A stretch of DNA of 64,000 nucleotides from contig CALWKC010000008.1 of assembly GCA_944381165.1 (NCBI GenBank), positions 21,461-85,460 of the forward strand. The letters run 5' to 3'. The stretch is from an uncultured Lachnospira sp. (GTDB lineage: Bacteria; Bacillota; Clostridia; Lachnospirales; Lachnospiraceae). Below, one piece after another: positions 1-8,365 of this stretch (the stretch's first letter is position 1; the number at the start of each line of letters is the position of its first letter). The notes under the pieces are model-generated. The model did no database searches. It was not told the DNA's origin and worked only from the letters and a program-made list of their open reading frames with translations. Made by a program: the position numbers and the translations under genes.

Positions 1-1796
1 CCCTGTGAAGAGATTTCAATACAAGTCTTATAGTCAGGCTTTGCCTTACCCTCCAAAATTCCCGGTATCTCTTTAAACTGTCTTCTTACCTCCGCAACCA
101 TTTTCCGTGCAGCATTAGCAACCGCCTCAATCAGCATTCCGGAAAAAAGATATGGCAACGCCCCTCCTATCAATGCTCCTGCAAGTATAAGAGGATTTGT
201 AAAGTTCAATTCCAGTTCCGCCCCCTCAGGCTGAAAAGCATACAGAAATGATACCATAAGCGAAAGCGCAGCAAATGATGCGGAGCCTATGGCAAACCCC
301 TTTCCTATTGCAGCAGTAGTGTTTCCTACTGAGTCAAGCTTATCCGTAATTTCTCTTACCTCCGGCTCAAGCTCAGACATCTCAGCTATACCTCCCGCAT
401 TGTCAGATATAGGACCGTATGTATCTACTGAAACAGTTGCAGAAACAAATGAGAGCATTCCCACAGCAGCCATAGCAATGCCAAACATTCCAGAAACTGC
501 ATATGACACATACGTAGTAATTCCAAGCACAATAAGAGGAAGCATGCATGACTTCATTCCGACTGCCAGTCCCTGTGTTATTGTAAGTGCAGCTCCCTCC
601 TTTGCACTCTCCGCAATTTTTTGTGTCGGCTTGTAATCATAGCTTGTATAATACTCCGCTATCGCTCCTATTATTACGCCGCTCAAAACCCCAAGAGACG
701 CAGCTATCCATGGCGCGGTAAAGCCCGTGTTAAAACCTGCAATTTTAAGAGCATCTGCATTTTCCGGCTTAAACATAAGCCATGCCGCCACAAAACCTCC
801 AATAACAGTAATAGCTGCGGCGCTCCATGTTGATATGTTCAAATCTCTGTGCGGATTATCAGACCCTTTTTTGACAAGCACATATGCAATTCCGAGACAA
901 GATGCTATAAGACCTATCGACGCTATAACAAGAGGAAAATACATCATCTTGATAAGAAGCTCGTCTGATACTGCAAGATTATTGGCTAAATTTGAAAGAA
1001 ACAAGCTGACAGCAAGGATAATTGCAGATGATATAGCCCCTACAAACGACTCAAGCAAATCAGAGCCAAGCCCGGCCACATCTCCGACATTATCCCCCAC
1101 ATTATCCGCTATCGTAGCCGGATTACGAGGGTCATCCTCAGGAATATGAGCCTCAGTCTTGCCAACAAGGTCTGCTCCCATATCTGCCGCCTTTGTATAT
1201 ATTCCTCCTCCGACACGGTTAAACATTGCCACAATGGAACATCCCAAAGCGTAGCAGGAAAGACACTGTGTAAATACATGCTGTCCGTCTCTCAGCGCAT
1301 CGACAGAAATCATATTCAATCCGTATCCGAAAATCAGATACACGAGAAACAATCCCAACAGCGCAAAACCGCCAACACAAAGTCCCATTACAGAACCGCC
1401 TTTCAGCGCCACTTTAAGCGTTGAACCAATATTCTTCGTCATTCTCGCTGTATTTGAAACCCTTACGTTGGCATATGTGGCAATTTTCATACCTACCCAT
1501 CCGGCAGAAGCACTCATCACAACGCCTATCAGAAAGCATGCTGAAGGCTCCCAGCTAAATCCGCCATACTGAATACTGAAAATCACCCCAAAAATCACCG
1601 CGATAACAGCAACAACCACTGCTATAATCTTATACTCATATGTTACAAACGCATTGGCTCCAACTCTGATAGCCTCCGCAATCTCCGACATGCGTTCAGT
1701 TCCCTCGTCAAGCTTTTTGACTCCGACATAATTGAACGCTGCATAGCCCAGCGCAAGAAGCGCCGATACTATGACCAGAACTAACAATACTGCCAT
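1..1796 (-). CDS. hppA: Membrane-bound pyrophosphatase, K+-dependent type (partial, runs off the left edge)
   Basis: Integral-membrane PPase that hydrolyses pyrophosphate and pumps H+ or Na+ across the cytoplasmic membrane. About 598 residues are visible from the ATG at 1796; the family is usually 670-700 residues, so the C-terminus lies outside the window. The substrate-binding motif DNVGDNVGDVAG sits at residues 231-242 and a DTYGPISDNAGG motif lies further on. GNTTAAIG begins at about residue 491; Ala followed three residues later by Gly at this site is the K+-dependent signature, where K+-independent enzymes have Lys and Thr. Whether it pumps Na+ or H+ cannot be decided here. An AGGAGAA ribosome site precedes the ATG and a good promoter lies about 60 bp upstream. 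Confidence 0.95.
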   Translation of the reverse strand, partial: MAVLLVLVIVSALLALGYAAFNYVGVKKLDEGTERMSEIAEAIRVGANAFVTYEYKIIAVVVAVIAVIFGVIFSIQYGGFSWEPSACFLIGVVMSASAGWVGMKIATYANVRVSNTARMTKNIGSTLKVALKGGSVMGLCVGGFALLGLFLVYLIFGYGLNMISVDALRDGQHVFTQCLSCYALGCSIVAMFNRVGGGIYTKAADMGADLVGKTEAHIPEDDPRNPATIADNVGDNVGDVAGLGSDLLESFVGAISSAIILAVSLFLSNLANNLAVSDELLIKMMYFPLVIASIGLIASCLGIAYVLVKKGSDNPHRDLNISTWSAAAITVIGGFVAAWLMFKPENADALKIAGFNTGFTAPWIAASLGVLSGVIIGAIAEYYTSYDYKPTQKIAESAKEGAALTITQGLAVGMKSCMLPLIVLGITTYVSYAVSGMFGIAMAAVGMLSFVSATVSVDTYGPISDNAGGIAEMSELEPEVREITDKLDSVGNTTAAIGKGFAIGSASFAALSLMVSFLYAFQPEGAELELNFTNPLILAGALIGGALPYLFSGMLIEAVANAARKMVAEVRRQFKEIPGILEGKAKPDYKTCIEISSQ

Positions 1797-2150
1797 AATT
1801 CTTTCTTCTCCTTTTATTTTTTGTGATCCCGCCTATAATCACTTATCATTTAATAAAATTTTACCAATTAAAGCATCAAAGGTCAAATATTTTATGCAAT
1901 TTCTCCAAATAATATTTCTTAAAAAAATACATTAATTTTAATGTAATTTAAACGCTTGCTTATTGTAGTTCTAAATACTATATGATATATTAATACAAAT
2001 ATTTTGTTGCATTTATCCAAACCATGATAAATGTTTAAAATGACCATTCAGCTTAAATACACTGCATAAAAATTAAAGCAAAACTAATGTATTGCAATAT
2101 TTGATACACATAAATAAGCAAAAAGAAATATGAAATGGAGTTGAAAAGAT
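1797..2150. other. Divergent intergenic region between hppA and degV
   Basis: This AT-rich stretch of about 350 bp holds no ORF with coding character. It contains the hppA promoter on the minus side. A degV promoter must lie here too, but I could not pick a convincing -35/-10 pair; the degV ribosome site (ATGGAG) is about 10 bp before its ATG. No riboswitch-like or palindromic structure stood out. Confidence 0.5.
1858..1886 (-). promoter_or_regulatory. Putative sigma-A promoter of hppA
   Basis: On the minus strand TTGACC (1886-1881) is separated by 17 bp from TAAAAT (1863-1858). This leaves a leader of roughly 55 nt before the hppA ATG. Only the hexamers and spacing support it. Confidence 0.55.
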
Positions 2151-3056
2151 ATGTTTAAAGTCATAACAGACACAGCCTGCGATTTTACAACGGACTATGC
2201 CGATTCTATCGGAGTCAAGCTCATTCCTTTGTATATTACATTTGACGGAGAAAACTACTATAAAGACCAGTTTGAACTTTCCACAGAGGACTTCTATCAG
2301 CGCATCATGGCAGAAAAAGTATATCCGCGCACCTCTCTTCCAAGCATTCAGGATTATATTGACGCCTTTATGCCTTATGTAAAGCAGAACATACCTGTTA
2401 TAACTATATGTCTCTCGGCAGCCATGAGCGGCGCATACAATTCGGCTAAAACAGCCGCCGAACAGATTGCCGAAGAATATCCCGACGCAAAAATTACCGT
2501 ATTAAATTCACAGGTAAATTCAGCAGCTCAGTCTCTTCTCGCGTATGAGGCAGCTCGTATGAGCAGAGACGACATACCATACGAAACCGCTGTTAAAATC
2601 CTGAAAAAAATGACTGAAACAGGTACGGTATATTTTACAATAGGCTCGCTCGATTATATTAAAAAGGGAGGCCGCATAGGCAAGCTTGCTTCTGTCATCA
2701 CGGAAGTGCTGAATATCCGTCCAAGCCTATATCTGAAAAACGGTGAGGTCAACGTGAGCGGTCTGTGCCGTACACGAAAAAAATCCATATCATCCGTTCT
2801 TGAAAGCTGCAAAAAATATTTTACCTCAAATAAAATCGACCCTGAAAGCTATGACTTTACTGTTTCGTCAGCCACAAACCTCGATGAGCGCAACGAATTC
2901 AGAAAAGCCGTCGAGGCGGCTTTCAGCACAAAATGCGTTGAGAGCAAAGAACGCTTTGATTTGCGCGTAAGCGCGGTAATAGGCTGCCATACGGGTCCCG
3001 CCACAATAGGCATTGGAATAATGCCGAAATACGAAACGCTCATCAACAGCATTTAA
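2151..3056 (+). CDS. DegV family fatty-acid-binding protein
   Basis: Cytoplasmic DegV/FakB-like protein of 301 residues, slightly longer than the usual 280. Members bind a fatty acid and, with a FakA kinase partner, present it for phosphorylation in lipid synthesis. Visible family features are the ITDTACDF start, the TSLPS loop at residues 61-65, the LSAAMSGAYNSA segment near 88-98 and GSLDYIKKGGRIGK in the second domain. No fakA partner is adjacent, so the actual lipid role is inferred from the family. The gene stands alone, divergent from hppA, and ends at a strong terminator. Confidence 0.92.
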   Translation: MFKVITDTACDFTTDYADSIGVKLIPLYITFDGENYYKDQFELSTEDFYQRIMAEKVYPRTSLPSIQDYIDAFMPYVKQNIPVITICLSAAMSGAYNSAKTAAEQIAEEYPDAKITVLNSQVNSAAQSLLAYEAARMSRDDIPYETAVKILKKMTETGTVYFTIGSLDYIKKGGRIGKLASVITEVLNIRPSLYLKNGEVNVSGLCRTRKKSISSVLESCKKYFTSNKIDPESYDFTVSSATNLDERNEFRKAVEAAFSTKCVESKERFDLRVSAVIGCHTGPATIGIGIMPKYETLINSI

Positions 3057-3082
3057 TACAAACACAGCGTACATTTAAAAAA

Positions 3083-3121
3083 GCGTCTGCCGCAAAAACA
3101 GATTTGCGGCAGACGCTTTTT
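3083..3121 (+). terminator. Rho-independent terminator of degV
   Basis: A perfect 14-bp stem (3083-3096 with 3103-3116) and a 6-nt loop are followed by TTTTTT. A run of As on the other side would also let it act on the minus strand. Confidence 0.85.
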
Positions 3122-3172
3122 TATTCTTACAAATCCTCGTCTCGCGAAGGAGTTCGCAAGCGAACTCTTTTT
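3121..3172 (-). repeat. Interspersed palindromic repeat, copy 1
   Basis: 52 nt matching the reverse complement of 26866-26917 at about 48 of 52 positions. It contains the short palindrome GAGTTCGC-AA-GCGAACTC (3150-3167) followed by TTTTT, so it could act as a second terminator behind degV. It reaches into the stop codon of the adjacent hydrolase gene. Further copies lie near 26.9 kb and 56.2 kb. Confidence 0.75.
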
Positions 3173-4178
3173 ACTCGGCTGCTTTTAATCTCTGACTGAG
3201 CCAGCCGTATATATCCCCGAATATTTCCTGTGCGTTTATCTCGCTGTGAAGCTCATGCCTGCACTCTTCATACAGCCGGAGCTCCACGTCATCCAAATAT
3301 TTCTGATATTTTCGGTAAAGTCTCTCTACAGCCTTTCCGTAATCTCCGACAGGGTCTTCGGCGCCTGACGCGATAAGCAGCGGAAGTTCTTTAGGGGTTT
3401 TCCTGATATTCTTTTCCTGAATTACATACTTAATAACCTGGAGCAGTCCCTCATATGCATTGGCGGTAAAAATATAGCTGCACTTTTCGTCATCCACATA
3501 CTCCTTCACAATATCCTCTCTGCGCGTAAGCCAGTCGGAAGCGGTATTTGGCGATGCAATCCTGCTGTTGAACTTGCCGAACATCATTTTGTTCAGGAGA
3601 GCGCTCCTGTAACGCTCTCCGCGCAGACGCTCTGTAAGGCGCGCCGCCGCAAGCCCTGCGTCAACCACAAGTCTTGACTGGTTTCCTGTCCCCAGGATAA
3701 CCGCAGCATCAAGCTCGTCTCCATATGACATCATATATCTTCTTGCCATATATGAGCCCATGCTGTGGCCTATAAGCGCATAGGGCAAACCCGGATATTT
3801 CTTCTGCATTATTCTGGTAAGCCTGAACATGTCCTTTACAAGATACTGTGCTGAATTTCTGCCAGAAGCAAAATACCCCCAGTCGTCTTTACTGTTCACG
3901 GAATCGCCATGTCCAAGATGGTCGTTTCCGGCAACAACAAATCCCCTATCCGCAAGATAGCATGCAAGCGCATCAAATCTCTCTATATGGTCAATCATGC
4001 CGTGTGCAATCTGCACAACACCGAGAGGTTTTTTATACTTTTGTGCGTCCGGATACCATACGGCAGCGTGTATACGACACATACCGCTCGAAGATGCAAA
4101 ATAATAATCCTTCTTTTCAATTCCGTGCTTTCCGCTGCCGGACTTTTCTTCAGCAATATCATCAACCGTAAGTTTCAT
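3171..4178 (-). CDS. Alpha/beta hydrolase, monoacylglycerol lipase / lysophospholipase-like
   Basis: Serine hydrolase of the S33 / Hydrolase_4 type, 335 residues, no signal peptide, so probably cytoplasmic. The nucleophile elbow GHSMG is at residues 137-141 (Ser139). The likely acid is the Asp in AEDPVG near 275 and the His in CRHELH near 308. GNDHLGHGDS near 84-93 is typical of the monoglyceride lipase group. I chose the ATG at 4178 because GGAGG lies 7 nt upstream; an ATG 33 nt further out lacks such a site. It is the last gene of a four-gene run. The substrate (acylglycerol or other ester) is not determined. Confidence 0.85.
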   Translation of the reverse strand: MKLTVDDIAEEKSGSGKHGIEKKDYYFASSSGMCRIHAAVWYPDAQKYKKPLGVVQIAHGMIDHIERFDALACYLADRGFVVAGNDHLGHGDSVNSKDDWGYFASGRNSAQYLVKDMFRLTRIMQKKYPGLPYALIGHSMGSYMARRYMMSYGDELDAAVILGTGNQSRLVVDAGLAAARLTERLRGERYRSALLNKMMFGKFNSRIASPNTASDWLTRREDIVKEYVDDEKCSYIFTANAYEGLLQVIKYVIQEKNIRKTPKELPLLIASGAEDPVGDYGKAVERLYRKYQKYLDDVELRLYEECRHELHSEINAQEIFGDIYGWLSQRLKAAE

Positions 4179-4180
4179 AA

Positions 4181-4978
4181 TCAGCCTCCGTTTCCGCTGA
4201 GCGCGCCCCAATATGCGCCCTCAAGCTCTCCATGATATTCTACCTCTTCCACCTCTAAAAACGCATCCTGCCCGACCGCTTCGACAGTGTCGGGGAGCCG
4301 GACTTTAAGCTTCCCGCAATGACTGAAAGCTCCGTATCCTATCACTTTAAGAGACGACGGCAGCGCTATCTCTTCCAGATTAGTACAGCCGGCAAACGCG
4401 TATGTTCCTATCTCCTTTAGCTGCTCACCTGTATTGACTCTTGTAAGCTCTGTATTTCCGTAAAAAACACCCGAAGCTATCTTTACAACACCGTCGGGTA
4501 CGGTATATTCACCGGACACATTCTGAACCGCTGCAAGAATATTGTTGATTATCACAGCGCCGCTCTGCTCAAACTCCTTCTTTTCCCATGCCGTATTTTT
4601 TACGACATTAGTTCCCACCGTTTCAACAGATGTGGGAAATGTAATACTTTCGAGATTATAACAGCTCAGAAAAGCATTTTCGCCGATAGTCACAATCCCC
4701 TCAGGGAGAACAATTTCCTTCATATTGGCACAGTCACGAAATGCCTCCCTCGCAACAGACGTCACGTTTTTTCCGTCTATCTGAGCCGGCACGGCAAATG
4801 ATGACTGCTCCCTTGCGCCGTCGGTAAGTCCCGTAATTTCAAGAGTTCCGTCTTCCTTTTCGGTATACGTAAACATCTGCGAGCTCTTCTTAGAGCCGCA
4901 GCCTGCTGCCCCGGCAAAAAACAGCAGAACAGCGAATACTGCCAAATATTTAATTGTTATCTGCCTGACCCGCCGCAT
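4181..4978 (-). CDS. BspA-type leucine-rich-repeat lipoprotein
   Basis: Surface lipoprotein of about 265 residues. It starts with basic residues and a hydrophobic segment ending in GAAGC, a plausible lipobox with Cys as the lipidated residue. The rest is made of BspA-like repeats (LRR_5), for example EAFRDCANMKEIVLPEGI and NAFLSCYNLESITFP, the usual pattern in gut Firmicutes surface proteins. The ATG at 4978 has GGAGG 6 nt upstream; the longer frame to 5128 runs antisense-like through the Nudix gene and has no leader character. It overlaps the Nudix gene by 29 nt and its stop is 2 nt before the hydrolase ATG, so translation is probably coupled. Ligand unknown. Confidence 0.82.
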   Translation of the reverse strand: MRRVRQITIKYLAVFAVLLFFAGAAGCGSKKSSQMFTYTEKEDGTLEITGLTDGAREQSSFAVPAQIDGKNVTSVAREAFRDCANMKEIVLPEGIVTIGENAFLSCYNLESITFPTSVETVGTNVVKNTAWEKKEFEQSGAVIINNILAAVQNVSGEYTVPDGVVKIASGVFYGNTELTRVNTGEQLKEIGTYAFAGCTNLEEIALPSSLKVIGYGAFSHCGKLKVRLPDTVEAVGQDAFLEVEEVEYHGELEGAYWGALSGNGG

Positions 4979-5555
4979 TACGTTCCTCCGTTTTCTTCTG
5001 TTTAGACCAAAGATAGCAGTACGCCTGGCTTCTTGCCGCAAACGGCTGATTTTTAAGAAGCTCTCTGACCTCCTGCCTTGTATACCAGTCAGCCTGTATT
5101 TCCTCAAGCGCAGAGCTGCTTGGAGCAAACTGTCCCTTCGCCTTTCCTATTACAACCGCGTTTGTCTCATTTGAAAATCCTATGGCGCTGTAGCTGTCAA
5201 GCAGCTTATCCTCAACACTCACCAGCTCAAGTCCCGTCTCCTCCCGAAGCTCTCTTGCCGCCGCCATTTCAGGCGTCTCTCCCTCATCGATAAGCCCTGC
5301 CGGAAAATTATATACATAATTGTCAACCGCCATTCTGAATTCTCTGTTTAAAAGAATATGTTCATCATTCTCGTCGGTCATTATTATTACAACGCCGTCT
5401 GTCTTGGGATTTCTTATTTCTTCCTCACTTTTAATATCACCGTTCCGGCTTATCATCTCATAAACCTTTTTTTGGTTGTCCTTAGTCGTATATGTGAGAT
5501 TATACCTGTTGATAAACGCACCCTCGTGCACCTTTTCTATTCCGTTAAACTCCAA
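4950..5555 (-). CDS. Nudix hydrolase, ADP-ribose pyrophosphatase-like
   Basis: Cytoplasmic Nudix enzyme of 201 residues. The Nudix box runs from Gly87 to about 109 (GLIDEGETPEMAAARELREE, then TGL) and fits GX5EX7REUXEEXGU exactly. The upstream NFPAG and the N-terminal beta domain resemble ADP-ribose pyrophosphatases (NudF type), which clear ADP-ribose. Substrate is inferred from the family only. It lies 15 nt downstream of the hydrogenase-like gene and overlaps the LRR lipoprotein gene, so it belongs to the same transcript. Confidence 0.9.
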   Translation of the reverse strand: MEFNGIEKVHEGAFINRYNLTYTTKDNQKKVYEMISRNGDIKSEEEIRNPKTDGVVIIMTDENDEHILLNREFRMAVDNYVYNFPAGLIDEGETPEMAAARELREETGLELVSVEDKLLDSYSAIGFSNETNAVVIGKAKGQFAPSSSALEEIQADWYTRQEVRELLKNQPFAARSQAYCYLWSKQKKTEERNAAGQADNN

Positions 5556-5570
5556 TCTGAAAACCTTCCT

Positions 5571-7031
5571 TTACTTATGCATTCCAAATGAATCCAAATC
5601 ATAATTTTTAAGATTCTCCCGAACTCCTCTGTCATCAGCCTCGTCTATAAGCTTATCGCGGTCCTTTTTAAACATATTCTCCGGCTTGTGACGGCTCGGA
5701 CCTCCGACGCAGCCGCCCTCACACATCATTCCCTCGATGAAATCCGCGTCAAGTCTGCCTGCCTTTAACAGAAGCAGCGCTCTCTTGCACTCGTCAGCCC
5801 CTGCACATTTTTCAACCTTAAAGCCAGATGTATCCACACCTGATTCTTCCATGCTTTTAAGCACAGCCGCAGTAACTCCTCCGCCGTTGCCAAAACGCTT
5901 CCCGAATACACTCGCCTGCTGAGTGCTGTTTTGTTCAGGCTCAAACTTCACATCCTTCGCGCGCATCATAGCCCTGAACTCACCTATTGTCAGCGCATAA
6001 TCCGCATTCCCCTCAAGCGACTTATCAGCCACCTCGTCCTTTTTGGCAATGCAAGGTCCGACAAATACAGTTACAGCATCAGGATATTTTGCTTTAATGA
6101 GACGTGAAACTCCGCACATAGGCGAAACCGTTGTAGATATGCAGTCGGCAACCTCCGGATATATTTTTCTGATCATATTTACAAATGCCGGACAGCATGA
6201 GGTTGTTTTTTTCTTTCCCTCTTTGTATGCCTCAACCCACTCGTCAGCCTCAGAGGCCGCAGTCAGGTCTCCGCCGAGCCCGACCTCATACATATCAGCA
6301 AAGCCCATTTTCCTGCAGGCTGTACGAATGCTTGACATTGTAATATCGTTTCCGAACTGTCCCTCCAGCGCCGGCGCAAACATTGCCACCACGCGCTTTC
6401 CCGAAACTATAGCCTTTATAACGTCTACTATTGAAGTCTTTGAGCCTATCGCTCCAAAAGGACAGCTATGTATACATTTTCCGCAGCGGATGCACTTGCT
6501 GTCGTCAATAACGCATATACCTGTTTCGTCCATTGTAATCGCTCCGACCGGACAGGCTTTCTTGCAAGGTCTTATTAAGTCCGCAATCGCATTGTACGGG
6601 CAGTTTTTTGCGCACATTCCGCATTCCTTGCACTTGTCAGGGTCTATATACGCCCTGTCCCTCCCCATCGAGATTGCTCCGAACTTACACGACTGCTGAC
6701 AGGCTCTTGCCATACATTTACGGCAGTTATCCGTTACAATATAATGGGACAGCGGACAATCGGCGCATGCCGAATCAATTACCTGGATGATGTTATCCGA
6801 CTCGTTCTGACCGTTGTCATTAGGACACAGCCCCTCAGCCAAACGCACGCGCTGTCTTATAATCTCTCTTTCCTTAAACACACAGCACCTGAATTTGGCT
6901 TTTAATCCGGGAATCATCTGATACGGCAGTTCTTCCTTCTTCTCGTCAAACTCTCCCGCATATGCCAATTTTGCTGCTTCATACAGCACTTCATGCTTAA
7001 TTTTCAACACTGTTACATCGTTTGTCAACAT
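5571..7031 (-). CDS. Monomeric [FeFe]-hydrogenase-like ferredoxin protein (probable group B)
   Basis: Iron-sulfur protein of 486 residues with an [FeFe]-hydrogenase catalytic region. The N-terminal part carries several 4Fe-4S motifs: CRKCMARACQQSC at 103-115, CKECGMCAKNC at 134-144, CKKACP near 156-161 and CIRCGKCIHSC at 180-190. The H-cluster motifs are TSCCP (277-281), VGPCIAKKDE (324-333) and EGMMCEGGCVGG (433-444). L2 reads VGPCIAKK instead of the MPCTAKK of classical HydA, which I associate with the group B hydrogenases of anaerobic Firmicutes. Whether it makes H2, senses it or serves another redox role is open; no HydEFG maturases are in the window. It is the first gene of a four-gene operon with its own promoter. 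Confidence 0.85.
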   Translation of the reverse strand: MLTNDVTVLKIKHEVLYEAAKLAYAGEFDEKKEELPYQMIPGLKAKFRCCVFKEREIIRQRVRLAEGLCPNDNGQNESDNIIQVIDSACADCPLSHYIVTDNCRKCMARACQQSCKFGAISMGRDRAYIDPDKCKECGMCAKNCPYNAIADLIRPCKKACPVGAITMDETGICVIDDSKCIRCGKCIHSCPFGAIGSKTSIVDVIKAIVSGKRVVAMFAPALEGQFGNDITMSSIRTACRKMGFADMYEVGLGGDLTAASEADEWVEAYKEGKKKTTSCCPAFVNMIRKIYPEVADCISTTVSPMCGVSRLIKAKYPDAVTVFVGPCIAKKDEVADKSLEGNADYALTIGEFRAMMRAKDVKFEPEQNSTQQASVFGKRFGNGGGVTAAVLKSMEESGVDTSGFKVEKCAGADECKRALLLLKAGRLDADFIEGMMCEGGCVGGPSRHKPENMFKKDRDKLIDEADDRGVRENLKNYDLDSFGMHK

Positions 7032-7116
7032 TGCTCTTCAACCGCCTTTCACTGACTAATGCTCCGGACACAGGACAGCCTGTATGTCTCTTTTTGTTTT
7101 ATCTGCTTTTGATTAA

Positions 7117-7145
7117 AATATAACATTTATACATCACGCCTTCAA
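7117..7145 (-). promoter_or_regulatory. Putative promoter of the hydrogenase-like operon
   Basis: Minus-strand TTGAAG (7145-7140), a 17-bp spacer and TATATT (7122-7117) lie about 85 bp upstream of the ATG at 7031. Supported by hexamers and spacing only. Confidence 0.5.
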
Positions 7146-7191
7146 CACTGTTTTTATTTTCATACCGTTAAAAAGTATTAAAAAACGGTAC

Positions 7192-8289
7192 TCAGCCTCT
7201 TTTTCCGGTGTCCGACAGTCTCTCGTCAACCTTCAGGTCGACAAGAAGCTTTACTCCTAAAGCAAGAATGCCAAAACAGTGAAATCTCATAGCCGCAGCA
7301 AAGACACGTATCATAAATCTGTATGCAAAGGAGGGTACGCTTCTCACGCTGCTTCCAGACGACATTTTTTTAAAACATTCACGCGACAAATCATATGAAG
7401 CATATATTTTTAAAAGTTTTCTTACTGCCCTGACGCTCTTGTCCGTATATATATATTCCATTTTTGCATCGAAAAAAGCCGCAAAAAATATTGTATATGC
7501 AATCAAATCCGAATATAAATGAATTTTATTTTTTTCTGTGAGCGCAGTCTGCAAATCCTGCGCTATCCACATCCAATCCCGGTAGCCGTCCTCACGGTAT
7601 GAATTTGAAACAGACTTCTCGTTTCTTCGGTAAATATAAACATTACTGTCCTCAAATATATATCCCGCGCCGTTTATATAGCACATATAGTTATACATTT
7701 TATCCTCTGCATACCGGTAATCACCAAAGTTTATGCCGTTTTCTTCAAGGAAAGCTCTGCGGTACATTTTCGCCCAGACGTAAGAGAGCGTCCCCGCTGA
7801 AAAAAATCCCGCAAAGCGAAACGCGCAGGAATCTCTTTTTTCACCTGAAAATGCGCCGTGTCCGACCGTGTCAAGAAGCCTTCCTCTCCACAGCCTTTTA
7901 TAATATCCCACCGCAATATCTGCCCTGCTGCCCGATACTTCCTGCTCTGAGAACAGCTCTACAAATCCCTGCACAACGCTTCTGTCGGGCAGATAATCAT
8001 CCGAATCCACATACATTATATACTCTCCGTCCGAATGTTCGACGCCGTAGTTCCTCGCCGCACCCGGAGATGCGCAGTCAGCTTCATATACAAAAATATT
8101 TTTATATTCTTTAGCATACTCCGCACAGATTTCACCGCTGCCGTCGTCAGATGAATTCTCAACAAGAATAATTTCCGTATTTTCATAGCTCTGCATGACA
8201 AGGCTTTCAATGCATTCCCTGAGATATTCCCCTGCGTTGTGCACAGGCACTATAATTGAAACTTTTTCCACTTTGATATACAGCCTCAC
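7192..8289 (-). CDS. Family 2 glycosyltransferase
   Basis: Inverting GT-A glycosyltransferase of about 365 residues. The nucleotide-binding start KVSIIVPVHNAGEYL is near residue 9, the GAARNYG segment near 76-82 and the metal-binding DSDD at 95-98. Such enzymes add sugars to wall or capsular polysaccharides at the inner membrane face. The start is uncertain: the frame opens with GTG at 8289, but a GTG six codons later, directly before EKVSII, is also possible and neither has a strong ribosome site. It is divergent from a Stealth-family gene 76 bp away, suggesting a shared role in surface glycan or phosphoglycan synthesis. Confidence 0.88.
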   Translation of the reverse strand: MRLYIKVEKVSIIVPVHNAGEYLRECIESLVMQSYENTEIILVENSSDDGSGEICAEYAKEYKNIFVYEADCASPGAARNYGVEHSDGEYIMYVDSDDYLPDRSVVQGFVELFSEQEVSGSRADIAVGYYKRLWRGRLLDTVGHGAFSGEKRDSCAFRFAGFFSAGTLSYVWAKMYRRAFLEENGINFGDYRYAEDKMYNYMCYINGAGYIFEDSNVYIYRRNEKSVSNSYREDGYRDWMWIAQDLQTALTEKNKIHLYSDLIAYTIFFAAFFDAKMEYIYTDKSVRAVRKLLKIYASYDLSRECFKKMSSGSSVRSVPSFAYRFMIRVFAAAMRFHCFGILALGVKLLVDLKVDERLSDTGKRG

Positions 8290-8318
8290 TTGTCTTTATT
8301 TTTTCATTATACTATAAT
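8290..8318 (+). promoter_or_regulatory. Putative promoter of the Stealth-family gene
   Basis: TTGTCT (8290-8295), a 17-bp spacer and a perfect TATAAT (8313-8318) lie about 45 bp before the ATG at 8366. The region also separates the divergent glycosyltransferase gene. Confidence 0.6.
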
Positions 8319-8365
8319 CATTTTACGAACTCCATATATAAAAGTTTGAATAATGAGGTCAGACA

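Noticed and set aside
6043-6699. 218-residue plus-strand frame opposite the hydrogenase-like gene
   Set aside because: It is the shadow of the conserved Fe-S gene, which has clear motifs in the other frame.
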